Of a DNA stretch of 64,000 nt, positions 16,923-24,672 are shown piece after piece. Source of the DNA: JBBSEX01 sp038239345 (GTDB lineage: Bacteria; Acidobacteriota; Terriglobia; Bryobacterales; Bryobacteraceae); assembly GCA_038239345.1 (NCBI GenBank), contig JBBSEX010000011.1, positions 62,001 through 126,000 of the forward strand, given 5' to 3'. Every line of letters starts with the position of its first letter. The first letter of the stretch is position 1. The translations under genes were made by a program, and so were the position numbers. A model generated the notes under the pieces. That model was given only the letters and a program-made list of their open reading frames with translations, was not told the DNA's origin and ran no database searches.

Positions 16923-17840
16923 TTAGATGTTCTGCATCATCGGGATCAATTCCCGGATGATTTTCATAACCACTGGGCCGACCGTCACAACAAATAGCGA
17001 CGGCATAATACAAAAGAAGATGGGGAAGATCAGCTTAACGCCCAACTTTGCCGCTTTTTCCTCGGCGATCTGGCGGGCCTGGACGCGCATGTAATCGGCA
17101 TGTGCCCGCAGGCTCTGAGCGATTCCGGTTCCAAACCGATCAGCCTGGATCAACACCGCGACAAGTTTCTTCAAATCTTCCGAAGCCGTGCGATCGGCTA
17201 GATTTCGAAGCGCTTCCATGCGCCGCTTACCGGCTTTCAACTCCAGATTCACCAGCGCGAATTCTTCGCTAATGTCGGGGTGGGCCTTATCCAATTCTTT
17301 CGATACCTGAAGAATGGCCTGATCGAGTCCGAGCCCGGATTCGACGCAGACCACCAGGAGATCCAGCGCATTGGGCAATCCCCGGCTGATTTCCTTCTGC
17401 CGGCGCTTGGCGAGCAGATTAATATATTCGTTTGGTCCGAAAAAGCCGATCGCGCCCATGGCCAACACGGCGATCAATTTATTGCTCGGATCGGTTCCCA
17501 CATTGGCCAGCAATATCAAGGTCAAGACCGGCAGTAACACGACCAGAATTAACTTTGCGGCGTACAGCGTCTGAATCGACTTTGGGTCTCGCAGACCGGC
17601 GCGAATCAGCCGGCGCTTCATGACATTTACATCTTTCGGCGAAGCGGGGATTACCGTTCCCAACTTCTTCATCACTTCGTGAAAAACGAGGCTGGGGTGA
17701 GACGGCATTTCCTCGCCGGTCTCGACGGTTCCAGCCGTGACGCGCTCTAAAGCTTCCTTCGGACGGACCCAGACCCGCATACCCAGCAGCGACCCGCCGA
17801 GCACAATCAAAATGAAGATGAATCCGCTCAGAAAAATCAT
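16923..17840 (-). CDS. tadC: Tad pilus inner-membrane platform protein TadC
   Basis: A 305-residue type II secretion F-domain protein. It has an N-terminal membrane helix (FLSGFIFILIVLGGSLLGM), two further hydrophobic helices near residues 90-130, a long cytosolic GspF domain (GLPNALDLLVVCVESGLGLDQAI, EFALVNLELKAGKRRMEALR, LVAVLIQADRFGTGIAQSLR), and a C-terminal membrane segment (LIFPIFFCIMPSLFVVTVGP). TadB and TadC together form the platform that the ATPase TadA drives to polymerise Flp pilin. It starts three bases after tadB ends and is the last large gene of the operon. Confidence 0.9.
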   Translation of the reverse strand: MIFLSGFIFILIVLGGSLLGMRVWVRPKEALERVTAGTVETGEEMPSHPSLVFHEVMKKLGTVIPASPKDVNVMKRRLIRAGLRDPKSIQTLYAAKLILVVLLPVLTLILLANVGTDPSNKLIAVLAMGAIGFFGPNEYINLLAKRRQKEISRGLPNALDLLVVCVESGLGLDQAILQVSKELDKAHPDISEEFALVNLELKAGKRRMEALRNLADRTASEDLKKLVAVLIQADRFGTGIAQSLRAHADYMRVQARQIAEEKAAKLGVKLIFPIFFCIMPSLFVVTVGPVVMKIIRELIPMMQNI

Positions 17841-17843
17841 GGT

Positions 17844-18821
17844 CTAGACCTCGATGTTGACAATCTTCTTCATGATCAAATAACCCGTAACCTGCAGGGC
17901 GACTGCGCCGGCTAGCATCCACACGCCCACATCGTCGGTAAAGAAAAAACGCACATAATCGGGATTCACGAAAAACATCAAAACCGCAACTGCCAGCGGA
18001 ATGCAGGAAAGAGCGGTAGCTGTCATCTTTCCGTGGGCGCTGATGGAACGAATTTTGCCCCGGAGCTTAAATCGTTCGCGGATGACGTAGGCCAGTTTGT
18101 CTAGGATCTCAGCCAGATTTCCGCCGGTACGTTTCTGAAGCAGTACGGCTGAAACAAAGAAGTGGACATCGAGCGAAGGGACGCGCTTGGCTAACTTCTG
18201 TAGAGCGAAATCCAGGGGCAGCCCAAGATTATGCTCATCGAAGGTGCGGCGGAATTCTCCCGCCAGCGGCTCTTGAAACTCGCGGTGGATCATCTCCAGC
18301 GATACCGAGAAAGCATGGCCCGCCCGCATCGATCGAGAAACGAATTCCAGGCTATCGGGGAAAAGTTCTTCAAATCGCCGCAAGCGAAGTTTTTTGGCCC
18401 GGCGAACATAGAGATAAGGGAGGACCGCTCCAAGTATGCCCAACAAGAACGAGCCCAACAGATGGACGGCGGGCGGTAGGAAAAACCAGCCGACGGCAAA
18501 GCCCGCTAGAAACATTCCGGCGATTCCCCAAGCAAAGCGGACAGGTTCCCATTTCAACCCCGCCTGATCGAGCAACTCCTGAAATTTCGGCAGAATGGAA
18601 CTGGTCTTCAACATCCGCTGGGTCAAAGCGCCAGTCTGACTCTCACCCTGGAAGAGCGCGGGCGACACCCCGGTTGACTTAGATTTGGCTTCGGTGTTCG
18701 TACCAACCACGCGGCTCTTGATCCGGTCGACATCTTTGCTGCGGGCGGCGCGCGACACTGCCCACCAGATGACCATGCAAACCGCCCAGATAGCGATTAC
18801 GGAAAAAAGAAAGGTACCCAT
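17844..18821 (-). CDS. tadB: Tad pilus inner-membrane platform protein TadB
   Basis: A 325-residue GspF-domain protein, paralogous to tadC. It has an N-terminal membrane helix (FLFSVIAIWAVCMVIWWAV), a pair of helices around residues 110-145, the F domain with FPDSLEFVSRSMRAGHAFSV, SAVLLQKRTGGNLAEILDKL and the RLKLRGKIRSISAHGKMTA segment, then a C-terminal helix pair. It works with TadC as the base on which TadA extends the pilus. Spacing to cpaF is 6 bases and to tadC 3 bases, so all are one transcript. Confidence 0.9.
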   Translation of the reverse strand: MGTFLFSVIAIWAVCMVIWWAVSRAARSKDVDRIKSRVVGTNTEAKSKSTGVSPALFQGESQTGALTQRMLKTSSILPKFQELLDQAGLKWEPVRFAWGIAGMFLAGFAVGWFFLPPAVHLLGSFLLGILGAVLPYLYVRRAKKLRLRRFEELFPDSLEFVSRSMRAGHAFSVSLEMIHREFQEPLAGEFRRTFDEHNLGLPLDFALQKLAKRVPSLDVHFFVSAVLLQKRTGGNLAEILDKLAYVIRERFKLRGKIRSISAHGKMTATALSCIPLAVAVLMFFVNPDYVRFFFTDDVGVWMLAGAVALQVTGYLIMKKIVNIEV

Positions 18822-18827
18822 AATTCC

Positions 18828-20186
18828 TCAGACCTCTAAGACTTCGTCGAATAAATCCGGCCGCAAGCGAATACCTGCCGCCAACAGCTTCTCGTAAAAT
18901 TTCGGTCGAATACCGGTAGCCGCGAACCGGCCTACCACTTGCCCATCGGGGTTCAGGCCGCGTTTTTCGAACACGAAAATATCCTGCAGTGTAACCACTT
19001 CGCCTTCCATGCCGGTTACTTCCGTAAGAGCGACCACGCGGCGCGAACCATCGCTTAAACGCGACGCTTGCACTAGCACGTGAACGGCACTGGCAATCTG
19101 CTGGCGAATAGAAGTCAACTGCATGTTGGCGTTCGCTAGGGACACCATGACTTCCAGCCGGGCAACAGCGTCGCGAGGGCTGTTGGCGTGGACTGTCGTC
19201 AAAGATCCATCGTGGCCCGTATTCATCGCCTGCAACATGTCGAGCGCTTCTTCACCGCGGACTTCTCCGACCACAATCCGATCGGGACGCATACGCAAAC
19301 TGTTAACCAGCAACTCGCGCTGCCGGACCGCGCCATTGCCTTCGAGATTCGCCGGCCTGGTTTCAAGCCGCGCCACGTGCGCTTGTTTTAATTGCAATTC
19401 GGCGGCGTCTTCGATTGTGACAATGCGCTCCTTGGAATTGATGAAGGAAGATAACGCATTGAGGAGCGTCGTCTTACCGGAACCCGTTCCGCCGGCGATG
19501 ATGATGTTCATCTTGGCCTTAACGGCGGCCTCGAGCAGCTCCATCATTCCCGGTGTCATCGCCTTGCGTTCCACCAGATCCTTCGGCATCAGCTTATCGG
19601 TGCTAAAACGACGAATGGAGAGTAGCGGACCGTCCACCGCCAGCGGCGGAATGATTGCGTTGACGCGCGAACCATCGCTCAGGCGGGCATCCACCATCGG
19701 CGTCGATTCATCCACGCGCCGGCCGACCTGCGATACGATTTTGTCGATAATTCGTAAAAGATGCTGCGAATCGCGGAAGGTGACGTTGGTTAATTCGAGC
19801 AAACCCTTGCGCTCAACATAAACCTGTTTATGGGTATTGACCAAAATATCGGATATGGTCGGATCCTGCAGCAGCGGTTCGAGCGGTCCTAAACCGAACA
19901 CTTCGTCGAGCACTTCATCGCTGATCTGCTGCTTTTCCAGAGCGCTTAACAGCGTAGGCTCATTGTCCACGAGCGAGATTAGAGCTTGGCGCACCTCGGC
20001 CCGGACGCGCTGGTTGTCGATGCTGGCCAGCGCCTCCAAATTGATTTTATCTACCAATTTGCGGTGCAGAGTAAACTTCAGCTCCTGATATTCCGGCTTT
20101 AGCATTCCCTTCGGACGGCCGGAATTTTTGAGCAGTCGTTGCTCCCAGGTCAGCTGCGTCGACTTTTGATCAATAGTAGGAAACAT
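18828..20186 (-). CDS. tadA: Tad pilus assembly ATPase TadA/CpaF
   Basis: A 452-residue secretion ATPase of the GspE/VirB11 superfamily that powers pilus extension and probably retraction. An N-terminal helical part (~1-100) precedes FGLGPLEPLLQDPTISDILV, the usual CpaF entry motif. The Walker A reads GGTGSGKTTLLNAL near residue 230, followed by the Asp box ERIVTIEDAAEL, the Walker B region MRPDRIVVGEVRGEEALDML, and the His box TGHDGSLTTVHANSPRDA. All catalytic elements are intact. The protein is cytosolic and docks on TadB/TadC. Length fits the family (about 430-480). Confidence 0.93.
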   Translation of the reverse strand: MFPTIDQKSTQLTWEQRLLKNSGRPKGMLKPEYQELKFTLHRKLVDKINLEALASIDNQRVRAEVRQALISLVDNEPTLLSALEKQQISDEVLDEVFGLGPLEPLLQDPTISDILVNTHKQVYVERKGLLELTNVTFRDSQHLLRIIDKIVSQVGRRVDESTPMVDARLSDGSRVNAIIPPLAVDGPLLSIRRFSTDKLMPKDLVERKAMTPGMMELLEAAVKAKMNIIIAGGTGSGKTTLLNALSSFINSKERIVTIEDAAELQLKQAHVARLETRPANLEGNGAVRQRELLVNSLRMRPDRIVVGEVRGEEALDMLQAMNTGHDGSLTTVHANSPRDAVARLEVMVSLANANMQLTSIRQQIASAVHVLVQASRLSDGSRRVVALTEVTGMEGEVVTLQDIFVFEKRGLNPDGQVVGRFAATGIRPKFYEKLLAAGIRLRPDLFDEVLEV

Positions 20187-20192
20187 AGTTTA

Positions 20193-21371
20193 TTACGAAG
20201 GCGAATACGCCGGTTTTATATCCTGCAGTCCGGTTCCTGACTTTTTCGTACCCCTATTAAGGCCCGCCAAACCGCCGGCGAGATTCTCAATCGCTTTACC
20301 CAGATCGCCTTCCCCACTGAGTGGCTGGCCTAATGTCACCACCCGGTGAAGGGAGAAATAATCGTTCGGAAGACTGGCGTGAATTTTACATTTGAACAGC
20401 TTTTCCATGTCGCCCGTGCTGATATCGTCGCGCTTGTTCATGCGGTTGACGATCATGTGAAAACGTTCCTTGGGAAAGCCTAACTGCTCCAGCATCACCA
20501 CGGCTTTGCGGGCCAGATGAAGACTCGGCAATTCCGAAGTGGAGACCAGGAACGCCTGATCGGATTCGGAAACCGCCATCAGACTGATCCGTTGAAAAAC
20601 CGAAGGAAGATCGAGGATCACCCAGTCATAGAGCATGCGGGCGTAATTGACGACCACATGGAGCTGCGCCGATTCGATTGTCTCGGTATAAGGGACGGCG
20701 GGCGCGGGAAGAATATCCACTCCACCGCAGCTGACGGTCAGCGAAATCCATAATGCCGGGTCCAGATGATCGGCGTGTTGGAGCGCCTCCAGTAACGAAT
20801 AGCTATGGCTCAGCTTGAGGTAGAAGCCGATGGTGCCGCCCATCAGATCGCAATCGACCAGCAGTACCTTTTTTCCGGTAAGTTTTTTGAGGGCGAATGC
20901 CGCCTGGGTCGCGAGAGTAGAAGCACCGGAACCGGGCTTTGTGCTGGCAAAGGACAAGACACGTCCTGTCGCGACCTCTTCCGGCGGAGCCTCGGGCTTC
21001 CGGAGCCTAATTAGGCGTGCCACCGCTTCCTGTTGCGTGGTGACATCGAACGGAGCATGGAGGAATTCCGCCGCCCCCATTCGCAGGCTGCGGAGGATCG
21101 ATTCGGTGTCGTTCAGCAAGTGCAGACCGACGACGTGAATCGGCGGATCCTGCCGCGTCGTAAATTTGATGAGCTCGGTGGCGGTGTCGAGGTCCGTCAT
21201 GAGATCCAGCAGGATCACTTCGGGACGTAATTGGCGGATCTTCACATCCAGGGCTTGCTGCGTGGGGTAGCTTTTCAGATCGGCTAGAATCTGAAAGGCG
21301 CGGCTGTGCGGAAGTGTCAGCGAGAAATCCCTCGCCAGCTCCCGGTTAGGGGAGATGAGGAGTGCCGACAT
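20193..21371 (-). CDS. cpaE: Tad locus ATPase TadZ/CpaE
   Basis: A 392-residue protein with a receiver-like N-terminal domain (ALLISPNRELARDFSLTLPH, PEVILLDLMTD) and a C-terminal MinD/ParA-type ATPase. The deviant Walker A reads SFASTKPGSGASTLATQAAF, so the usual GK[ST] Lys is replaced by Ala, as in other TadZ-like proteins; KVLLVDCDLMGGTIGFYLKL is the switch region and DWVILDLPSV the Walker B. In Caulobacter and Aggregatibacter this protein places the Tad machine at the pole. ATG 21371 aligns the start with the paralogue at 56400; ATG 21398 is an alternative. It follows the secretin gene and precedes cpaF by 6 bases. Confidence 0.85.
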   Translation of the reverse strand: MSALLISPNRELARDFSLTLPHSRAFQILADLKSYPTQQALDVKIRQLRPEVILLDLMTDLDTATELIKFTTRQDPPIHVVGLHLLNDTESILRSLRMGAAEFLHAPFDVTTQQEAVARLIRLRKPEAPPEEVATGRVLSFASTKPGSGASTLATQAAFALKKLTGKKVLLVDCDLMGGTIGFYLKLSHSYSLLEALQHADHLDPALWISLTVSCGGVDILPAPAVPYTETIESAQLHVVVNYARMLYDWVILDLPSVFQRISLMAVSESDQAFLVSTSELPSLHLARKAVVMLEQLGFPKERFHMIVNRMNKRDDISTGDMEKLFKCKIHASLPNDYFSLHRVVTLGQPLSGEGDLGKAIENLAGGLAGLNRGTKKSGTGLQDIKPAYSPS

Positions 21372-21439
21372 TTCAGCGTCTCGAGTAGTGTAATCCATAC
21401 AGCTGCCAGTAGCGGTCAATTACCAAACGAAGCCAATTA

Positions 21440-22816
21440 CTAATTCGTCTTTCTGCCCCACTTCAGTGGATTCATGGACACGTGCGCCTTCTTGTCCATT
21501 TGTTGCTGCGACGTCGTGGCATTCTTAGGAGGCAGAATCGGCACCAGGAAGTCGTGCGGGTAATACGGCAGCGGCTTCGGGTCGCCCGGATTCAGGGCTG
21601 TGGCGATTTCCGGCGTCACCATCATCACCAGCTCGGTCCGCGTCTTGGTTTCGTTCTTGCTGCGGAACAGCGCTCCTAAGATTGGCAGATCTCCCAAGCC
21701 GGGAATCTTCGAATAGGATTCCGTCTCGCGATTGTCGATCAAGCCCGCGACGATAAAGCTTTGCCCTTCCACGAGCTCGATGTTCGTTTCCGCTTTACGG
21801 GTGGCCAGAGCGGGGATCGTAAACCCGTTAAAGACCACGGCGTTATTCAGATCGATCGTCGAAACTTCCTGCTTGAGATACATCTTGATCGTCTTGTTCT
21901 CGGTAATTTGCGGATTAAAGATGAGCTTGATTCCGAATTCCCGGAACTGGATTGTAACCGCGCCGGCATTCGAGCCGCCCTGAACGACGGGAACGGGGAA
22001 TTCGCCACCGACAAGGAAGCTTGCTTCCTTGCCGTTGGAGGTGACAAGGTTGGGCTCGGCGAGGATCTGCAGGACTGATTCCGACTGCAGCGCCTTAATA
22101 AAGGCACCCAGGTTTAGGTCCGGCCGGAAGGCGAAGATATTCAGCGCGTCGGACACCGTGAAGTTGGTAGTTCCAGTATTGTTAATGCTCGAAACCGAAG
22201 GCGGACCAAACTGTTGCGTACTGATCGAGCCGGTTGTGCCAGTTGCCCCTGTAGATACAATATTGACGCCCAGTTGTTGCGTCCGATTGCGATCCAGTTG
22301 GGCGAATTTCACGCGGAGGATAATCTGCTTATCGACAAGCTGCACAATCTGTAAATTGTTGACCACGGTCTTAGCGAAAGGAGTGGCTAGCGCCGAGATC
22401 CGGTCTCCCGCTTCCTTACTTGTCACTCTGCCGGTTATGGAAATCGATTCCCGCGAAGACTGAATATGGACATCTTCCTTAGGGAAGGTTTCTTTGAGAA
22501 GCCGGCGCAGCGGTTCAAGGTTCAAATCGACGGTAACGTTATAGAAAGTCCGCTGTCCCGCCTTATTCCAGACGACCATGGTCGCGGAACCAATCCCCTT
22601 CCCGTGGAGCAGGATTTCCCGGGTTGTAACGGGATTCGCATCGACCACATCGGGATTACTGGTAGAGATTTGCCGGACATCGGTCGGATAATCGATCACC
22701 ACGCTCTTACCGACGGTGAGATTCAGGTTCTCCGCGGCTGATTGAGCCACAAGGCTCAGGGGGGCAGCCAACAGGGATGTCACAACTAGAGTCAACCACT
22801 TCGAGTAAGAATTCAT
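21440..22816 (-). CDS. cpaC: Tad pilus secretin CpaC/RcpA
   Basis: The 458-residue outer-membrane secretin through which the Tad pilus exits. A signal peptide ends near residue 24 (SLVAQS). The N-terminal pilus-secretin domain follows (NLTVGKSVVIDYPTDVRQIS, NPDVVDANPVTTREILLHGK), then a BON-like segment (DVHIQSSRESISITGRVTS). The secretin core includes IILRVKFAQLDRNRTQQLG, LAEPNLVTSNGKEASFLVGG, GIKLIFNPQI and the closing ELVMMVTPEIATAL. It sits between cpaB and cpaE in the operon order known from Caulobacter. Confidence 0.9.
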   Translation of the reverse strand: MNSYSKWLTLVVTSLLAAPLSLVAQSAAENLNLTVGKSVVIDYPTDVRQISTSNPDVVDANPVTTREILLHGKGIGSATMVVWNKAGQRTFYNVTVDLNLEPLRRLLKETFPKEDVHIQSSRESISITGRVTSKEAGDRISALATPFAKTVVNNLQIVQLVDKQIILRVKFAQLDRNRTQQLGVNIVSTGATGTTGSISTQQFGPPSVSSINNTGTTNFTVSDALNIFAFRPDLNLGAFIKALQSESVLQILAEPNLVTSNGKEASFLVGGEFPVPVVQGGSNAGAVTIQFREFGIKLIFNPQITENKTIKMYLKQEVSTIDLNNAVVFNGFTIPALATRKAETNIELVEGQSFIVAGLIDNRETESYSKIPGLGDLPILGALFRSKNETKTRTELVMMVTPEIATALNPGDPKPLPYYPHDFLVPILPPKNATTSQQQMDKKAHVSMNPLKWGRKTN

Positions 22817-22822
22817 GTTTGA

Positions 22823-23710
22823 TTACCTGACTTCCGGGCGACTCGGCATTGTCTCCACAGTTCTCTTATCGCCGCGAATCACGATTACTTGATCTGGTGG
22901 TGGAGGCGGGGGTGGTGGTGCTTTAACAACCGCCATGGGAGGCGGCGCGGAGGCTCTCGCCTTCCGCGGTGGAAGGTCGGTTTGAGCCAGTTTCTTTGTT
23001 CCACCAAATAATTGGCTCGTTTGGCTGGACGATGTCTTCTGAATCTCGGCGTCGCCGCCGTTTCGTAATACCAATTGCACTTGACCTTGACTATTGGCCA
23101 GGGTCAGAAGCTCGGCCTGCTCAGGAGTGGCTAGCAAGGTGACGCTGGGCGCCTGGATGGCTTGGCCTTTGGCATCCGCCTGCACATTCGTACCAACCGA
23201 TAGCACAAGCAGGTTTTGCAGGACCGTGGAAGTCATCGCCTGATCGGAGGATGGAGGCCGTCCGGTTACCAGAATATCGACGCGCATGCCAGGCAGCACG
23301 AAGCCCGCGACGCTTGCCACGTCGTTCACTCGGACGGAAACCGCGCGCATTCCGACCGGAATGATCGGGGCCAGCCCGAGGCCGCTACCGCGAGCCGCCA
23401 ACCGTCCATCGAGAAGAGCTTCATCGAGCAAAATATTGCTGATTACAGGGCGATCGACAACATCCTCAATTTTAGAAAAAGCGTTCTTCGGGAAGCTGTC
23501 GGTGGCTCTTTTTTCCAGTCTCACGTCGGTGTTTTTGACCGTCACCCCCACGCCCATGGGCTTAGCGGCAACAACGATATCCTTCATATCGGAGGGTTCG
23601 GATCGTTTCGATCCGCTGCCTTTAGCGGCCGTCATCTGATAGAAAATACTGGATACGACAAGGGCGAACACCAGACTGACACCCAGAACCGTCAAAAATC
23701 TGCGATCCAT
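22823..23710 (-). CDS. cpaB: Tad pilus assembly protein CpaB/RcpC
   Basis: A 295-residue protein with one N-terminal membrane helix (FLTVLGVSLVFALVVSSIFY), an SAF domain (DIVVAAKPMGVGVTVKNTDV, residues ~45-110) and an RcpC-like C-terminal domain (GMRAVSVRVNDVASVAGFVL, GMRVDILVTGRP, TVLQNLLVLSVGTNVQADAK, SVTLLATPEQAELLTLANSQ). The tail is proline-rich with a run of Pro near residue 268. CpaB is periplasmic and modulates the secretin, possibly through peptidoglycan contact. An AGGAGAG site precedes the ATG at good spacing. It ends 6 bases before the secretin gene. Confidence 0.88.
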   Translation of the reverse strand: MDRRFLTVLGVSLVFALVVSSIFYQMTAAKGSGSKRSEPSDMKDIVVAAKPMGVGVTVKNTDVRLEKRATDSFPKNAFSKIEDVVDRPVISNILLDEALLDGRLAARGSGLGLAPIIPVGMRAVSVRVNDVASVAGFVLPGMRVDILVTGRPPSSDQAMTSTVLQNLLVLSVGTNVQADAKGQAIQAPSVTLLATPEQAELLTLANSQGQVQLVLRNGGDAEIQKTSSSQTSQLFGGTKKLAQTDLPPRKARASAPPPMAVVKAPPPPPPPPDQVIVIRGDKRTVETMPSRPEVR

Positions 23711-23830
23711 AAAAACTCTCCTGACTTCTCACTAACCGGAATCATTCTACTAACCTGGAAGCCTTACCGGGCTTTCCCCCGGCGTAATGCGTGTAAGGTA
23801 CTCTTCGGCAAACTTCGCTCCGGACATTAA

Positions 23831-24286
23831 CTATTGGGCTGGAACCAGTGCAATTAACACGCCCAGAGCGATTGCCGGAGCATACGGTATCGTTTCCGGC
23901 CGGGCCACGTTGGTTCGGCGCAGTAAGCGGTTCCGAGCCGCCAGGACGCCAATCACAGCCAATGCCCATAGCCCGCCGAAAGCCGCGGACCACAACGTCG
24001 CCCAAAGTATCTTTTGAACCCCGAGAATCGCTCCGAACCCCGCCATCAACTTCACGTCTCCGCCGCCCATATTAAAAAGCCAGTAGCGCACGAAGAACAC
24101 TGCAAATCCAGTCGCCGCCCCTAAGACCGCCCACATCGTCCCGCGCCAACCGCTCTGCCAGGTCTGCAAGGCGATTCCGCCGGCCAATGCGGCGAGGGGA
24201 ATCCAGTTTGAAATTCGCCGCCGCGCCAGGTCTTCAATCGATGCCACGATGCCTACCAGGAGAGTCAGCCCGACCTGCGGGCTCAT
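23831..24286 (-). CDS. cpaA: Prepilin peptidase CpaA/TadV (A24 family)
   Basis: A 151-residue membrane aspartyl peptidase that cuts Flp prepilin and the TadE/TadF pseudopilins after Gly. Both catalytic aspartates are present: D19 in SIEDLARRRIS and D77 in MGGGDVKL, the GxGD hallmark. Five to six hydrophobic segments cover the rest. The size fits the short CpaA/TadV type without the N-methylation domain. Its ATG overlaps the TGA of the small upstream gene (ATGA at 24283-24286). A 120-base gap with no visible ORF separates it from cpaB. Confidence 0.88.
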   Translation of the reverse strand: MSPQVGLTLLVGIVASIEDLARRRISNWIPLAALAGGIALQTWQSGWRGTMWAVLGAATGFAVFFVRYWLFNMGGGDVKLMAGFGAILGVQKILWATLWSAAFGGLWALAVIGVLAARNRLLRRTNVARPETIPYAPAIALGVLIALVPAQ

Positions 24287-24570
24287 TTTCCTACGCGAAC
24301 CCTGATTTGCCCGCGACGCTGAATACCGTCGGAAATTCCTGTTTCCAGTTCCTGCTCACCGGGAAGTGGTTTTCCTTGCCGGTTCTTCGGGAAGCCGCCT
24401 GTGCCGAACATTAAAGGAGCCAAAAAGCCAGCTTGCAGGGCGAACTCTGCCAGAGCCTTACCCGAAGGAAGCCGCCAACTTCCACCACCTACCCATTCCA
24501 TGGGGATCGGGGCGGACGGGAATCGTGTGGAGACACCCTTAGTTCGCGGATTAAGCTTCCCTATCTTCAT
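24283..24570 (-). CDS. Short TadE-like pseudopilin candidate, coupled to the prepilin peptidase
   Basis: A 95-residue frame with GGAG six bases before ATG 24570 and a 4-base stop/start overlap with cpaA, both signs of a real gene. Its centre reads PSGKALAEFALQAGFLAPLM: Gly37, then Glu at +5 and a Phe, followed by a hydrophobic run. This is exactly the cleavage pattern of TadE/TadF/Flp pseudopilins (G, four residues, E, F). The hydrophobic part is short (about 16 residues) and the polar tail (~35 residues, NRQGKPLPGEQ) is much shorter than ordinary TadE proteins. It may be a truncated or minor pseudopilin; the N-terminal leader of 37 residues is long. The family call is an inference. Confidence 0.5.
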   Translation of the reverse strand: MKIGKLNPRTKGVSTRFPSAPIPMEWVGGGSWRLPSGKALAEFALQAGFLAPLMFGTGGFPKNRQGKPLPGEQELETGISDGIQRRGQIRVRVGK

Positions 24571-24652
24571 TATGCACTCCACTATAGTGTTCGGCCGTGT
24601 CGGTTGTTTTCATTAGAGTCGGGTATCCATTTTGTGACTGTACGTAGAACGT

Positions 24653-24667
24653 TAGTCCTTACCGTAC
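24653..24667 (-). promoter_or_regulatory. Candidate regulator site upstream of the tad operon
   Basis: On the minus strand the bases read GTACGGTAAGGACTA, about 80 bases before the first gene of the tad operon. The same arrangement, GTAC then GTAAGGACTA, is found on the minus strand at 27019-27034 before the NarL-type regulator gene. Such sharing fits a common transcription factor, but the site is unproven. Confidence 0.35.
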
Positions 24668-24672
24668 TTAAT

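Noticed and set aside
23742..24005. Minus-strand ORF around 23742-24005 between cpaB and cpaA that could hold a pilin.
   Set aside because: It overlaps the intact prepilin peptidase frame on the same strand and shows no Gly-x4-Glu cleavage motif or hydrophobic helix.
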